Shown: piece after piece, positions 30,897 through 40,233 of the stretch | How the letters are laid out: each line of letters begins with the position of its first letter | Position numbering within the stretch: the first letter of the stretch is position 1 | NCBI GenBank assembly: GCA_013823505.1 | Contig: PNMH01000009.1 | Coordinates: forward strand, 1 to 64,000 | DNA length: 64,000 nt | Reading direction: 5' to 3' | Source of the DNA: Polaromonas sp. | Lineage (GTDB): Bacteria; Pseudomonadota; Gammaproteobacteria; Burkholderiales; Burkholderiaceae | Position numbers and translations under genes: made by a program | Notes under the pieces: generated by a model | Told to the model about the DNA's origin: nothing | Databases searched by the model: none | The model's input: only the letters and a program-made list of their open reading frames with translations

Positions 30897-32297
30897 TCAG
30901 TGGGGCTGGAAGGTGACGCGGTCGGGCACTGGCTTGAACTCGCCCAGACGGCTCCACCAAGGCATCAGCAGGAAGAAGCCGAAGTAGAACAAGGTACCGA
31001 CCTGTGACACGCGCTCGCCAATGGGCGACGGCGGCAACACACCCAGGTAACCCAGGATTAGGAAGTTGATCACGAACACGCCGTAGAGATACTTATTCCA
31101 CGTTGGGCGGTAGCGAATCGACTTCACCGGGCTGTGATCCAGCCAAGGCAGGAAGAACAGGATGATGACTGCACCACCCATGGCAACCACGCCCCAGAAC
31201 TTGGCGTCGATGGCCAGCATCAGCGCCACCAGCACCACGGCACCGATCACGATGGCGCCCTTGATGGCACCGGATACCTTGGCCTTGAGTGCGCCAAGCA
31301 CCGCAGCGATGACGACGATGGCCACCAGCGCGAACATCATTTCACTGGTGATGGCACGCAGCATTGAATAGAACGGCGTGAAATACCAAACCGGTGCAAT
31401 GTGCAGTGGCGTGACCAGCGGGTCGGCGGGGATGAAGTTGTTGTATTCAAGGAAATATCCGCCGAACTCGGGCGCGAAGAAGATGATCGCCGAGAACAGC
31501 ATCAAGAACACCGACACGCCGAGCACATCGTGCACGGTGTAGTAGGGGTGGAAAGGTATACCGTCCAGGGGAATGCCCTTTGCGTCCTTCTTGGCCTTGA
31601 TCTCCACGCCGTCAGGGTTGTTGGAACCCACTTCGTGCAGCGCAATGATGTGAGCCACGACCAGCCCCAGCAGCACCAGCGGCACAGCGATGACGTGGAA
31701 ACTGAAGAACCGGTTCAGCGTGGCGTCACCCACCACGAAGTCGCCGCGAATCAGCAGCGCGAGGTCGGGGCCGACAAAAGGAATGGCGGCAAACAGGTTC
31801 ACGATCACCTGCGCGCCCCAATAGGACATTTGGCCCCAAGGCAGCAAGTAACCCATGAATGCCTCGGCCATCAGACACAGGAAGATGGCACAACCAAACA
31901 CCCAGACCAGCTCGCGCGGTTTGCGGTAGCTGCCGTAGATCAGGCCGCGAAACATGTGCATGTAGACCACCACGAAAAACGCCGAAGCGCCGGTGGAGTG
32001 CATGTAGCGAATCAACCAGCCCCAGGGCACATCGCGCATGATGTACTCAACCGAAGCGAACGCCAACGCGGCGTCCGGCTTGTAGTGCATCACCAGGAAG
32101 ATGCCAGTGACGATCTGGATCACGAGCACCAGCAGTGCGAGTGAGCCGAAGAAGTACCAGAAGTTGAAGTTCTTCGGCGCGTAGTACTCGGCCAGGTGCT
32201 CGTTGTAGAGCTTGGAGAGCGGGAACCGGTTGTCGACCCAGTTCAGCGCCTTTTCGGCGATGGGGGCGTTCGGGGAAACTTCTTTGAATTCAGCCAT
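30897..32297 (-). CDS. petB: Cytochrome b of the bc1 complex
   Basis: 466 aa from ATG 32297. Membrane quinol-oxidising core with the paired haem histidines (MHSTGASAFFVVVYMHMFRG and FFSFHVIAVPLVLLGLVVAHIIALHE). The Qo-site motif appears as PLVTP near residue 290 in place of PEWY-like text; PxHIAPVWYFTPFYSML lies directly after it and supplies the family's PVWYF segment. Eight or more membrane helices, with an extra hydrophobic stretch (about 345-400) typical of betaproteobacterial cytochrome b. Confidence 0.96.
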   Translation of the reverse strand: MAEFKEVSPNAPIAEKALNWVDNRFPLSKLYNEHLAEYYAPKNFNFWYFFGSLALLVLVIQIVTGIFLVMHYKPDAALAFASVEYIMRDVPWGWLIRYMHSTGASAFFVVVYMHMFRGLIYGSYRKPRELVWVFGCAIFLCLMAEAFMGYLLPWGQMSYWGAQVIVNLFAAIPFVGPDLALLIRGDFVVGDATLNRFFSFHVIAVPLVLLGLVVAHIIALHEVGSNNPDGVEIKAKKDAKGIPLDGIPFHPYYTVHDVLGVSVFLMLFSAIIFFAPEFGGYFLEYNNFIPADPLVTPLHIAPVWYFTPFYSMLRAITSEMMFALVAIVVIAAVLGALKAKVSGAIKGAIVIGAVVLVALMLAIDAKFWGVVAMGGAVIILFFLPWLDHSPVKSIRYRPTWNKYLYGVFVINFLILGYLGVLPPSPIGERVSQVGTLFYFGFFLLMPWWSRLGEFKPVPDRVTFQPH

Positions 32298-32346
32298 GGG
32301 TTGCCTCTGTGTGGCGTTGTCTGATGTCGCTGGAAACCGCTGAGGC

Positions 32347-32955
32347 TCAGGCCTTCTTCTCTTCACCGACCAGCAGCGTGGTGTCGGAGAGGTAGTAATG
32401 CGGCGGCACTTCCAGGTTGTCGGGCGCCGGCTTGTTCTTGAACACGCGGCCTGCGAGGTCGAAGGTGGAGCCGTGGCAGGCGCACAGGAAACCGCCCTGC
32501 CAGTCATCGGGCAACGAGGGCTGCGGGCCAGGTGTGAGCCTGTCGCCAGGCGAGCAGCCCAGGTGCGTGCAGATGCCCACGGTCACCAGGATCTCGGGTT
32601 TGATCGAGCGGTGGTGGTTCTTGGCGTACTCGGGCGTGGGCACCGCATTGCGGGCGGATTCGGGGTCGGCCAATTGACCACCGATTTTTTCGAGCTCAGC
32701 CAATTGCTCGGGGGTGCGGCGCATGATCCACACGGGTTTGCCACGCCACTCCACCACGATTTTCTCCCCGGGGAGGATGCCCGAGACGTCCACTTCGACA
32801 GCGGCACCGGCGGCCTTGGCGCGCTCGGAGGGCTGGAATGTGCTCACAAAAGGCACAGCGACTGCGGCTGCACCCACGCCACCCATGGCGCAGGAGGTGA
32901 TCAGCCAAGTACGGCGGCTGCTGTTGGCAGGCGCTTGGGCGGTAGCTTCACTCAT
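32347..32955 (-). CDS. petA: Rieske iron-sulfur subunit of the bc1 complex
   Basis: 202 aa. Twin-arginine signal/anchor [20 protein letters not shown]; the soluble domain has both cluster boxes, [10 protein letters not shown] and CACHGSTFD, giving two Cys and two His ligands plus the disulfide pair. First gene of petABC. Export needs the Tat system, encoded at 36.8-38.4 kb. Confidence 0.97.
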   Translation of the reverse strand: MSEATAQAPANSSRRTWLITSCAMGGVGAAAVAVPFVSTFQPSERAKAAGAAVEVDVSGILPGEKIVVEWRGKPVWIMRRTPEQLAELEKIGGQLADPESARNAVPTPEYAKNHHRSIKPEILVTVGICTHLGCSPGDRLTPGPQPSLPDDWQGGFLCACHGSTFDLAGRVFKNKPAPDNLEVPPHYYLSDTTLLVGEEKKA

Positions 32956-33004
32956 GGAACTCTTTCAGTGAGACTTCGGAACAGTACATCAGGGACAACC
33001 CGGC

Positions 33005-33010
33005 ATTGTA
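33005..33010 (-). promoter_or_regulatory. Candidate -10 box of petABC
   Basis: TACAAT on the minus strand, 50 nt before the petA ATG. No convincing -35 box is seen 17 bp upstream, so confidence is limited. Confidence 0.35.
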
Positions 33011-33143
33011 CTGGAGCACACTGCGGCCACTCTGGCTTGCCGGGGTGCCTGACTGGGCTATTAGGGCTTGGTCTGCGAGCTGTAGGGTCTCTTTCAACAT
33101 CTGGGTGTCGCACTGGCGGCAGCCCTTGTGTGAGAATCGATTT

Positions 33144-33173
33144 CGCCCACCCCAACAGACGGGGCGATGGGCG
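33144..33173 (+). repeat. Hairpin in the mscL 5' leader
   Basis: CGCCCACCCC (33144-33153) pairs with GGGG (33161-33164) and TGGGCG (33168-33173), with a 3-nt bulge, 33 nt before the mscL ATG. No T run follows, so it is not an intrinsic terminator; it may shape mscL mRNA stability. Confidence 0.45.
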
Positions 33174-33206
33174 CAAACAACAACCATCCAGCCGAGGGGA
33201 AACAAC

Positions 33207-33635
33207 ATGAGCGTGATGCAGGAATTCAAGGAGTTTGCCGTCAAGGGCAATGTCATCGATCTGGCCGTGGGCGTGATCATCGGAGGCGCATTCGGCAAGA
33301 TCGTCACCTCGATGGTCGACGACATCATCATGCCCATCGTAGGCTCGATCTTCGGCAACCTTGACTTCACCAACCTCTACGTGGCCCTGGGCAAGGTGCC
33401 AGAGGGCACGGCGCCCACGCTGGCGGCGCTCAAGGCCGCCGGTGTGCCCACGCTGGCCTACGGCAACTTCATCACGGTGGCCATCAACTTCACCATCCTG
33501 GCCTTCATCATCTTCATGATGGTCAAGCAGGTTAACCGCCTCAAGCGGGAGACCCCGGCAGCACCGCCGGCACCGGTGGCCACCCCGGAAGACGTGGTGC
33601 TCTTGCGCGAGATTCGCGACAGCCTCAGGAAATAA
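33207..33635 (+). CDS. mscL: Large-conductance mechanosensitive channel MscL
   Basis: Pentameric emergency valve opened by membrane tension. 142 aa from ATG 33207, preceded by GAGGGGAAA. N-terminal amphipathic helix [22 protein letters not shown]1 pore helix with [18 protein letters not shown], a periplasmic loop of about 35 residues, TM2 ([19 protein letters not shown]) and a cytoplasmic bundle helix. Its last 11 bp overlap the 3' end of pdxA on the other strand. Confidence 0.98.
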   Translation: MSVMQEFKEFAVKGNVIDLAVGVIIGGAFGKIVTSMVDDIIMPIVGSIFGNLDFTNLYVALGKVPEGTAPTLAALKAAGVPTLAYGNFITVAINFTILAFIIFMMVKQVNRLKRETPAAPPAPVATPEDVVLLREIRDSLRK

Positions 33636-34674
33636 CGGTTGCCGCCAAGGCCGCGTCGATCGCGGCCAGCAGGCTGTTAGGACTGGCGCGCCCCGTGCCG
33701 GCAATGTCGAATGCCGTTCCGTGGTCGGGGCTGGTGCGCACGAAGGGCAGGCCCAGCGTCGTGTTCACGCCATCGTCCAGGCCCAGCAACTTGACTGGAA
33801 TCAAGCCCTGGTCGTGGTACATCGCGACGACCACATCAAAGTTGCCCTGCCGAGCCCGCATGAACACGGTATCTGGGGCGTGTGGACCGCTGGCCTCCAC
33901 GCCCAGCTGCTGAGCGCGTTCGATCGCCGGGGCGATGGCCTCCCGGTCTTCCCATCCGAACAAACCGCCCTCCCCCGCATGCGGGTTCAGCCCCGCCACC
34001 GCGATGCGCGGTCGAGCAATACCGATGCGCTGAAAGTGCGCGTGTGTGATGCGGATCGTCTGCAATACCTGCTCGGTGGTCACAGCGTCCAGCGCCTGCC
34101 TGAGCGACATGTGGATGCTCACCAGCACCGTGCTCAGACCCGGGCAACTCAACATCATGCGCACCGGCAGTTCGGCCACAGACACGCCCAGATGCGCTGC
34201 ACTGAGGGCCTGCAACAGCTCGGTGTGTCCGGGATGCTCAACGCCCGCGGCCGCCAGAGCCTCCTTGTGAATCGGCGCGGTCACCACGGCTCGCGCGCGA
34301 CCCTCCAACGCGGCCCGCGCCGCCCAGGCGATGCAATCGGCGGCTGCGCGGCCCGCCAGTTCATTGATGCGTCCCACTTCCACCGCCCGGCTCAGCTGGC
34401 AGGCCTGCACCACCGCCACGCAACCCGGCGGCACATCCGCGAGGTCACCGACGCCTTCTACCTCCGCCAGCATCAAGCGCTTTGACCCGGCGCTCAGCCG
34501 CTGCGCTGCCCGATGCAGGGTCCCCACGTCGCCGGCCACCACCAGCTGCCGCAGCAGTTCGGGACGCTCAAGGAAGGCCTTGACGATGATCTCAGGACCG
34601 ATGCCGGCGGGATCTCCCATGGTCAGAACCATGGGCAAGGCGCGGGCTGGACGATGCAATGGCGACAGACTCAT
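33625..34674 (-). CDS. pdxA: 4-hydroxythreonine-4-phosphate dehydrogenase
   Basis: Oxidises 4-phosphohydroxy-L-threonine in pyridoxal phosphate synthesis. 349 aa. Conserved [33 protein letters not shown] (metal His), [28 protein letters not shown] and [19 protein letters not shown]. It follows the Nif3-like gene by 6 bp on the same strand and collides with mscL at its end. Confidence 0.97.
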   Translation of the reverse strand: MSLSPLHRPARALPMVLTMGDPAGIGPEIIVKAFLERPELLRQLVVAGDVGTLHRAAQRLSAGSKRLMLAEVEGVGDLADVPPGCVAVVQACQLSRAVEVGRINELAGRAAADCIAWAARAALEGRARAVVTAPIHKEALAAAGVEHPGHTELLQALSAAHLGVSVAELPVRMMLSCPGLSTVLVSIHMSLRQALDAVTTEQVLQTIRITHAHFQRIGIARPRIAVAGLNPHAGEGGLFGWEDREAIAPAIERAQQLGVEASGPHAPDTVFMRARQGNFDVVVAMYHDQGLIPVKLLGLDDGVNTTLGLPFVRTSPDHGTAFDIAGTGRASPNSLLAAIDAALAATVIS

Positions 34675-34680
34675 CGGGAA

Positions 34681-35466
34681 TCAGGCTGGATTGTCAATTT
34701 CGATGAACACGTGCTCCAGCCCGAGCTGGCCCGCCACATGCGCACCCACCGCAGGCGCGCCGTAGCGCTCGGATGCATGGTGGCCACATGCGATGTAAGC
34801 GACGCCGCATTCGCGCGCGTAGTGGGCCTGCGGCTCGGAGATTTCACCGGTGATGAACACGTCGGCCCCGGCGGCGATGGCGGATTCGAAGTAACCCTGC
34901 GCGCCTCCGGTACAGAGCGCGACATGACGCACAGGCCGATCTGGTTCGGCCACCAGGGTGACGGATCGACCGAGCTGTTGAGACACATGCGCGGCCAATT
35001 CGGCGGCCGACGCTGACAGCCGGTGGCCCATGAAGCCCAACGACTGCTCGCCAAAGCGGCCACGCGCATCGGTGTAGAGAGCGACCCCCAGCCGCTGCGC
35101 CAGTTGCGCGTTGTTGCCCAACTCGGGGTGCGCATCCAGTGGAAGGTGGTAGGCCAGCAGGTTGATGTCGTGGGCGAGCAAACGGGACAGGCGCTGCTTC
35201 ATCCAGCCCGTCACCCGACTGTCCTGACCGCGCCAGAACAAACCGTGGTGCACCAAGATGGCATCGGCACCCTCGGCAATTGCGCCATCGATCAGCGCGC
35301 GGCTGGCAGTCACGCCGCTCACGAGCTTGCGAACCTCGGCGCGACCTTCAACCTGCAATCCGTTGGGGCCGTAATCCTTGAACAGCGCGGGTTGCAGCAA
35401 AAGGTCCAGCGCTTGCGTCAAGGCTTCGCGAGGCACCGCGGAGGGTGAAAGATGATCGGTTGGCAT
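34681..35466 (-). CDS. Nif3-like dinuclear metal centre protein
   Basis: 261 aa. NIF3/YbgI family toroid hexamer; metal ligands are seen in ILVHHGLFW, LLAYHLPLDAH and CGHHASERYGA, with FITGEISEPQAHYA. It is often annotated GTP cyclohydrolase 1 type 2 without good proof. ATG 35466 gives the usual start; the frame extends to 35601 but the added text is Arg/Ser-rich. Divergent from the HtrA gene, 153 bp apart. Confidence 0.92.
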   Translation of the reverse strand: MPTDHLSPSAVPREALTQALDLLLQPALFKDYGPNGLQVEGRAEVRKLVSGVTASRALIDGAIAEGADAILVHHGLFWRGQDSRVTGWMKQRLSRLLAHDINLLAYHLPLDAHPELGNNAQLAQRLGVALYTDARGRFGEQSLGFMGHRLSASAAELAAHVSQQLGRSVTLVAEPDRPVRHVALCTGGAQGYFESAIAAGADVFITGEISEPQAHYARECGVAYIACGHHASERYGAPAVGAHVAGQLGLEHVFIEIDNPA

Positions 35467-35619
35467 GGGATGGTCGATTTCGCGGGAGTCGCAGTGATCG
35501 TCCATTCTGACACCCAGCTCGCCCAGCATCGGTAGCGCACGCAGCGACCTTGAACGCGGCATGCTCGATCGCATTTGCAGGACAATCGGCACCGTACCCA
35601 ACCCTCACTCAGCTCCTCC

Positions 35620-36777
35620 ATGAAACGACTCTGGCTCCTGTTCGCCCAAACCGTCACCGTGCTGGTGGCGGCCCTGTTTGTGGTGGCCACCTTGCAGCCG
35701 CAGTGGCTCGGGCGCTCCGCGTCCGTGTCCTCGGTCGTGCCGGTGCTGGAAGCGCCTTCGCTGGGCACCGCGCCCGCGGCAGTGGACGGGGCTTCGAGCT
35801 TTCGGAGTGCTGCACGTGCCGCATCGCCCGCAGTGGTGAGCATCAACACCAGCAAGGCCGCGGTCAGCGGCGCCCAGAACGCAGACCCCTGGTTTCGGTT
35901 CTTTTTTGGTGATCAGGCCCAGAGCCAGCCACAGACCGGCCTGGGTTCGGGCGTCATCGTGAGCCCCGCGGGCTATGTGTTGACCAACAACCACGTGATC
36001 GAGGAGGCCGACGAAATCGAGGTCATCCTCAACGACGGACGCAAGAGCGCGGCCAAGGTGATCGGCACCGACCCAGAAACCGATCTCGCAATCCTGAAGA
36101 TCGAGCTGACCGACCTGCCCGTGATCACACTGGGGAACTCCGACGCGCTGGAGATCGGCGACCAAGTGTTGGCCATCGGCAACCCGTTCGGCGTAGGGCA
36201 GACCGTCACCAGCGGCATCGTGAGCGCGCTGGGCCGCACGCAGCTGGGCATCAACACCTTCGAGAACTTCATCCAGACCGACGCAGCCATCAACCCAGGC
36301 AACTCAGGCGGGGCGCTGGTGGACGTGAACGGGCACCTGATGGGCATCAACACGGCCATCTATTCGCGCTCGGGGGGGTCCATGGGCATCGGTTTTGCGA
36401 TCCCCACCTCCACCGCGCGCAACGTGCTGGACGCGATCGTGCGCGACGGTCAGGTCACGCGCGGCTGGATCGGTGTGGAGCCTCAGGAGCTGACACCCGA
36501 ACTGGCGGAAAGTTTTGGTCTGGCGCCCGGCGCTGGCGTGGTCATAACGGGTGTGTTGCAGAACGGACCGGCTGCGCAAGCCGGCATTCGCCCCGGTGAT
36601 GTGATCACCGCCGTGGGCGGCAAGGCCGTGACCAACGTGCCACAGCTGCTGTCTGCTGTGGCTGCGCTCCAACCGGGTACTGCATCGCCACTGGATGTGA
36701 CCCGCCGCGACGGCAAGGTTCAGGTGCAGGTCACCCCGGGCAAACGGAACATCGCACGCCAGGCCGCAGCGCGCTGA
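35620..36777 (+). CDS. HtrA/DegS-like serine protease, membrane-anchored
   Basis: 385 aa. An uncleaved-looking N-terminal helix (residues 3-24, LWLLFAQTVTVLVAALFVVA) is followed by a trypsin-like domain with the triad His125 (LTNNHVIEE), Asp155 (ETDLAILKI) and Ser229 (NPGNSGGALV), then one PDZ domain (about 290-380; PGAGVVITGV, AAQAGIRPGDVI). One PDZ and a membrane anchor match DegS, the sigma-E stress sensor protease, better than DegP/DegQ. No rseA or rpoE is near. It ends 4 bp from tatC (convergent). Confidence 0.93.
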   Translation: MKRLWLLFAQTVTVLVAALFVVATLQPQWLGRSASVSSVVPVLEAPSLGTAPAAVDGASSFRSAARAASPAVVSINTSKAAVSGAQNADPWFRFFFGDQAQSQPQTGLGSGVIVSPAGYVLTNNHVIEEADEIEVILNDGRKSAAKVIGTDPETDLAILKIELTDLPVITLGNSDALEIGDQVLAIGNPFGVGQTVTSGIVSALGRTQLGINTFENFIQTDAAINPGNSGGALVDVNGHLMGINTAIYSRSGGSMGIGFAIPTSTARNVLDAIVRDGQVTRGWIGVEPQELTPELAESFGLAPGAGVVITGVLQNGPAAQAGIRPGDVITAVGGKAVTNVPQLLSAVAALQPGTASPLDVTRRDGKVQVQVTPGKRNIARQAAAR

Positions 36778-36781
36778 AAAC

Positions 36782-37579
36782 TCAGGACGCCGATTCCTTT
36801 TCAGCGGTCTCGGTTTCCGTGGGAGCCGCGGCCTTGATAAACCATTGCGCGCCCCAGATACCGATCTCATAGAGGATGCACATGGGCACGGCAAGGGCCA
36901 GTTGCGAGATCACGTCGGGCGGCGTGACCACTGCCGCGATGACGAACGCCACAACGATGAAGTAGCCGCGAAACTCCTTGAGCTTGGCCACCGTCACCAG
37001 GTTCATCTTCACCAGCAACACCACCACGATGGGCACCTGGAAGGCCAGACCAAAGGCCAGGTAAAGCGAGAGGATGGCTTCGACGTACGACGCGATGTCA
37101 GGCGTGGCTGCCACACTCGCCGGCGTGAACTTCTGGATGAAGCCGAACATCTTGTCCAACACGAAGAACTGGACGAAAGCGATGCCCACGTAGGCCAGCA
37201 AGCTGCCCAGCACGATCAGAGGGATCGCAAAACGCTTTTCATGGCTGTACAAGCCCGGCGCCACGAAGGCCCAGACCTGGTACATCCACCACGGCAGCGA
37301 GAGCAGCAGCGCCGCCATGGCCAGCACCTTGATGGGCACGAAGAACGGCGAAAACACACCCACGGCGATCAGCTTCGCGTCGGGCGGCATGTGGGCCCGG
37401 ATCGGCACGGCGATCAGGTCGATCAAGCCGCTGGGGCCAGGCCAGAAGGCCAGCAAAGCCATGCAGATGGCCAGTCCGATGACGCCGTAGAGCAAGCGGT
37501 CCCGCAGCTCCATCAGGTGCTGCACGAACGGTTGTTCTGAACCGGCGAGTTCGTCGGTGGATTTTTCGGTGTCGGACAT
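36782..37579 (-). CDS. tatC: Twin-arginine translocase receptor TatC
   Basis: Six-helix membrane receptor for twin-arginine signal peptides. 265 aa. Family marks: HLMELRDRLL near the N-terminus, the conserved FSPFFVPIKV, WMYQVWAFVAPGLYSHEKR and FRGYFIVVAFVIAAVVTPPDVISQ. Its ATG overlaps the tatB stop (TGATG at 37579). Clients in this window include the Rieske protein and possibly the lytic transglycosylase. Confidence 0.98.
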   Translation of the reverse strand: MSDTEKSTDELAGSEQPFVQHLMELRDRLLYGVIGLAICMALLAFWPGPSGLIDLIAVPIRAHMPPDAKLIAVGVFSPFFVPIKVLAMAALLLSLPWWMYQVWAFVAPGLYSHEKRFAIPLIVLGSLLAYVGIAFVQFFVLDKMFGFIQKFTPASVAATPDIASYVEAILSLYLAFGLAFQVPIVVVLLVKMNLVTVAKLKEFRGYFIVVAFVIAAVVTPPDVISQLALAVPMCILYEIGIWGAQWFIKAAAPTETETAEKESAS

Positions 37580-38073
37580 CAGCGGGGGGCGGAAGAGGAG
37601 CGGGGCCGGAAACGGGCCACGCGGGCCGCGCCGGATTGGGTGCGTGTGCGCACCCCGGTGCGGGCCTTGTACCACTGGGGCATGGCTTTCTGCTTGAGCC
37701 GCCAGTTCTTTTTGGGGTGTTTGTAAACCGGGGGTTCGAGTGAACCGAGGGAGTCGCTGGATCCGTAGGTCGAACTGCTGCTGCCGTCGAGTCCGGCAGT
37801 GGCATCGGACCACGATTTCTCGAAGTCGCTCGCGCCGCTCTGAACCGACTGCTCAACATCGCGCGCGGCACTCGTCACCGAGTCCTTCATCTTCTTGAGC
37901 TCTTCGAGCTCCATGGAGCGGCTGACCTCGGACTTCACGTCAGCCACGTAGCGCTGCGCCTTGCCGAGCAAGGCACCCACGGTGCGCGCCACACGCGGCA
38001 GTTTTTCGGGGCCGATGACGATCAACGCCACAGCCCCGATGAGGGCGAGTTTGGAAATGCCCAAATCAATCAT
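37579..38073 (-). CDS. tatB: Twin-arginine translocase subunit TatB
   Basis: 164 aa. Single N-terminal helix [20 protein letters not shown] with [13 protein letters not shown], then an amphipathic helix. The C-terminal half is a Ser/Asp-rich stretch followed by a strongly basic tail ([29 protein letters not shown]), conserved in style in Burkholderiales. It forms the receptor complex with TatC. Confidence 0.96.
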   Translation of the reverse strand: MIDLGISKLALIGAVALIVIGPEKLPRVARTVGALLGKAQRYVADVKSEVSRSMELEELKKMKDSVTSAARDVEQSVQSGASDFEKSWSDATAGLDGSSSSTYGSSDSLGSLEPPVYKHPKKNWRLKQKAMPQWYKARTGVRTRTQSGAARVARFRPRSSSAPR

Positions 38074-38165
38074 GTGTCGGCCATCCTGCGGGCGGTTCGG
38101 ACTCGGAACGAGCCTGGGGGTGGGCGCTCAGGCGGCGAGTGGGGTCACCGCAGCGCTCGGGAAGG

Positions 38166-38408
38166 TCAGCTCTTTTGCTTGGCTTCGACGTCGATGGCGT
38201 TCTTGTCGGCGCGGGTTTCCTGGGTCACCTGACCGGCCGGGGCCGACGCGTTGTCAGCGGGATTCTGGCCACCTTCCTTGATGCCATCCTTGAAGCCTTT
38301 GACAGCTCCGCCCAGATCGGAGCCGATGTTCTTGAGCTTCTTGGTCCCGAACACCATCACCACGATGAGCAGCACGATGAGCCAATGCCAGATAGAAAAC
38401 GAACCCAT
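38166..38408 (-). CDS. tatA: Twin-arginine translocase subunit TatA
   Basis: 80 aa pore-forming subunit: [20 protein letters not shown], then [17 protein letters not shown] and a short acidic tail. The FGTKKL hinge is typical. First of tatABC, 92 bp before tatB. Confidence 0.97.
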   Translation of the reverse strand: MGSFSIWHWLIVLLIVVMVFGTKKLKNIGSDLGGAVKGFKDGIKEGGQNPADNASAPAGQVTQETRADKNAIDVEAKQKS

Positions 38409-38454
38409 GGTTTACTCCAGATATTGAGGTGTTGCGCAGTGCGCTGTGGGTGGG

Positions 38455-38460
38455 ATTCTA
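38455..38460 (-). promoter_or_regulatory. Candidate -10 box for tatA
   Basis: TAGAAT on the minus strand, 46 nt before the tatA ATG, in the 131-bp gap after the HIT gene. The -35 is weak. If real, tatABC has its own promoter apart from the his array. Confidence 0.3.
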
Positions 38461-38539
38461 AGCCCGTGCAGTAGTTCAAGCCCTTCTTGCAACCAATTCC
38501 AGTGCAACCGCCAGGGGCCAGCCGCCCGGGACAGCAAGA

Positions 38540-38902
38540 TCAGCCGCGCAACCACGGCCTGGGGCCGCCCATCACATGCACATGCAGGTGGTGAACCTCT
38601 TGCCCGCCCTCGGCGCCGGTGTTGCACACCATGCGAAAACCGCCCTCGGGATACGGGTTGCAGCCCTGCTCCGCAGCGAGCTTGGGTGCGAGCACCATCA
38701 AACGGCCCATCAGGCGTTCGTGTTCGGGCCCAAGCTGGGCCATGGACGCAATGTGCAACTTGGGCACCAGCAAAAAATGCACCGGCGCCCAGGGATGGAT
38801 GTCGTGGAAGGCAAAGAGGTCTTCATCCTCGTACACCTTCTTCGACGGAATCTGGCCAGCAATGATCTTGCAAAAGATGCAGTTGGGGTCGTGTGCGGTC
38901 AT
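38540..38902 (-). CDS. HIT family nucleotide hydrolase (HinT-like)
   Basis: 120 aa. Histidine-triad motif HHLHVHVMGG near the C-terminus, zinc-style CIFCKIIAGQIPSKKVYED at the N-terminus, and the ADIHPWAPVHFLLVPK-like segment (here HDIHPWAPVHFLLVPK). HinT enzymes hydrolyse AMP-lysine-type phosphoramidates. Between the small membrane protein and tatA. Confidence 0.93.
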   Translation of the reverse strand: MTAHDPNCIFCKIIAGQIPSKKVYEDEDLFAFHDIHPWAPVHFLLVPKLHIASMAQLGPEHERLMGRLMVLAPKLAAEQGCNPYPEGGFRMVCNTGAEGGQEVHHLHVHVMGGPRPWLRG

Positions 38903-38921
38903 GTCGGAAGCGGAGAAATGT

Positions 38922-39311
38922 TCAATCGGGCATGGCCTGGCTGGCGTTCATGCGCACCATGCCTTTGACGATACGGTAGAGGAACCAGATGGAAATGACG
39001 CCCCAGGCGATCCAGCCTGGCAGCACGAAGAGCAGCCACAGCGGCAAAGTGACGAGGTAGAGCACAGCAGCCCAGATCACGGTGCGAATGCGCCAGGAAA
39101 AATGGCTCGCCTGCCAGGTGCCTTCGGCGTCGCTCTTCTTCACCAGATCGATCACCAGCGCCACGATCAACAAGGCCACCCCGGGCTGAGTGGCCGGCAA
39201 AACCGCGCCGACGGCCACGATCAGGTGCAGGATGTAGCTGACCCAGCCGATGGTCTTGAGGGATTGGGCCCGCTCGTTGTCGACCGGTTCAACGTCGATG
39301 ATGTCGCTCAT
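38922..39311 (-). CDS. Small membrane protein, DUF4870-like
   Basis: 129 aa with three or four hydrophobic helices (about residues 22-42, 43-58, 75-96, 98-115) and a cytosolic acidic N-terminus. It resembles DUF4870-type membrane proteins; function unknown. In Burkholderiales such a gene regularly separates hisE and the HIT gene (from memory). Spaced 12 bp from hisE. Confidence 0.75.
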   Translation of the reverse strand: MSDIIDVEPVDNERAQSLKTIGWVSYILHLIVAVGAVLPATQPGVALLIVALVIDLVKKSDAEGTWQASHFSWRIRTVIWAAVLYLVTLPLWLLFVLPGWIAWGVISIWFLYRIVKGMVRMNASQAMPD

Positions 39312-39323
39312 GGCAATGTCCTT

Positions 39324-39704
39324 TCAGTGGGCGTCGGGCTCGGTACCGGCTTCGCGCGCCAACACCTTGCGCATGGCTTTTTCTTCCAGACCGCTCAGGC
39401 CTTCGCGGCGCACCAGCTCGGCCACCACGTCAGCCGGTCCGAGTTTGTAGTGGGCCAGCGCGATCATGCAATGAAACCAGAGATCGGCCGTTTCGTTCAC
39501 CAGCTTCTGCGGGTCGCCGCCGTGCTCCAGGTCCTTGGCGGCCATTACGGCTTCGGTGGCCTCTTCGCCGATCTTCTTGAGGAAACTGTCCGGGCCTTTG
39601 TGCAACAGCCGGGCCACGTAGCTCTTCTCGGGATCGCCGCCGTTGGCCGGCTTGCGGCTTTCGATCACGGCGGCCAGGCGCGCCAGGTCATCGTTGGTGG
39701 ACAT
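39324..39704 (-). CDS. hisE: Phosphoribosyl-ATP pyrophosphatase
   Basis: Second step of histidine synthesis (PR-ATP to PR-AMP). 126 aa MazG-like helical fold: [24 protein letters not shown] and [14 protein letters not shown] give the metal-binding Glu/Asp set. Separate from hisI, as is usual in betaproteobacteria, and 6 bp after it. Confidence 0.97.
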   Translation of the reverse strand: MSTNDDLARLAAVIESRKPANGGDPEKSYVARLLHKGPDSFLKKIGEEATEAVMAAKDLEHGGDPQKLVNETADLWFHCMIALAHYKLGPADVVAELVRREGLSGLEEKAMRKVLAREAGTEPDAH

Positions 39705-39710
39705 GTTCGT

Positions 39711-40100
39711 TTACTTGTAGATGGATTCGGGGTCTTTGAGCACCGGCTCGACCGATTGCCACTGGTCCTTTTCCAGCCGCTGGAAAAAGCAGCTGTGTCG
39801 ACCCGTGTGGCAGGCAATGCCGGGCTCGTGGCCGAGCTGGGTGACCTGGAGCAGCACCACGTCGTTGTCGCAGTCCATGCGAATGGCGTGCACCGTTTGC
39901 ACATGACCCGACTCTTCGCCTTTGAACCAAAGCTTGTTGCGCGAGCGGCTGAAGTACACCGCACGCCCGAGCTCGGCGGTCTTTTGAAGCGCCTCGCGGT
40001 TCATCCACGCGAACATGAGCACATCGCCCGTCGCCGCCTCCTGCGCGATCACGGGCACGAGGCCCTGCGCGTCCCATTTGACATCGTCCAACCAGTTCAT
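39711..40100 (-). CDS. hisI: Phosphoribosyl-AMP cyclohydrolase
   Basis: Third step, opening the adenine ring of PR-AMP. 129 aa. Metal site [11 protein letters not shown] and zinc Cys/His in [24 protein letters not shown] is the family core. It is parted from hisF by an opposite-strand gene. Confidence 0.97.
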   Translation of the reverse strand: MNWLDDVKWDAQGLVPVIAQEAATGDVLMFAWMNREALQKTAELGRAVYFSRSRNKLWFKGEESGHVQTVHAIRMDCDNDVVLLQVTQLGHEPGIACHTGRHSCFFQRLEKDQWQSVEPVLKDPESIYK

Positions 40101-40233
40101 CGGGGGAATCTACCATGGGCATTTGTCCGCCCATGCTCCCGCGCGAGCAAAGCCGCTACGATGGGATCGGTTCTGACACGACCGATACCCACCGATCTCT
40201 TGCCCAGGCGCGGTCGCGCGCACAGGAACCCCC

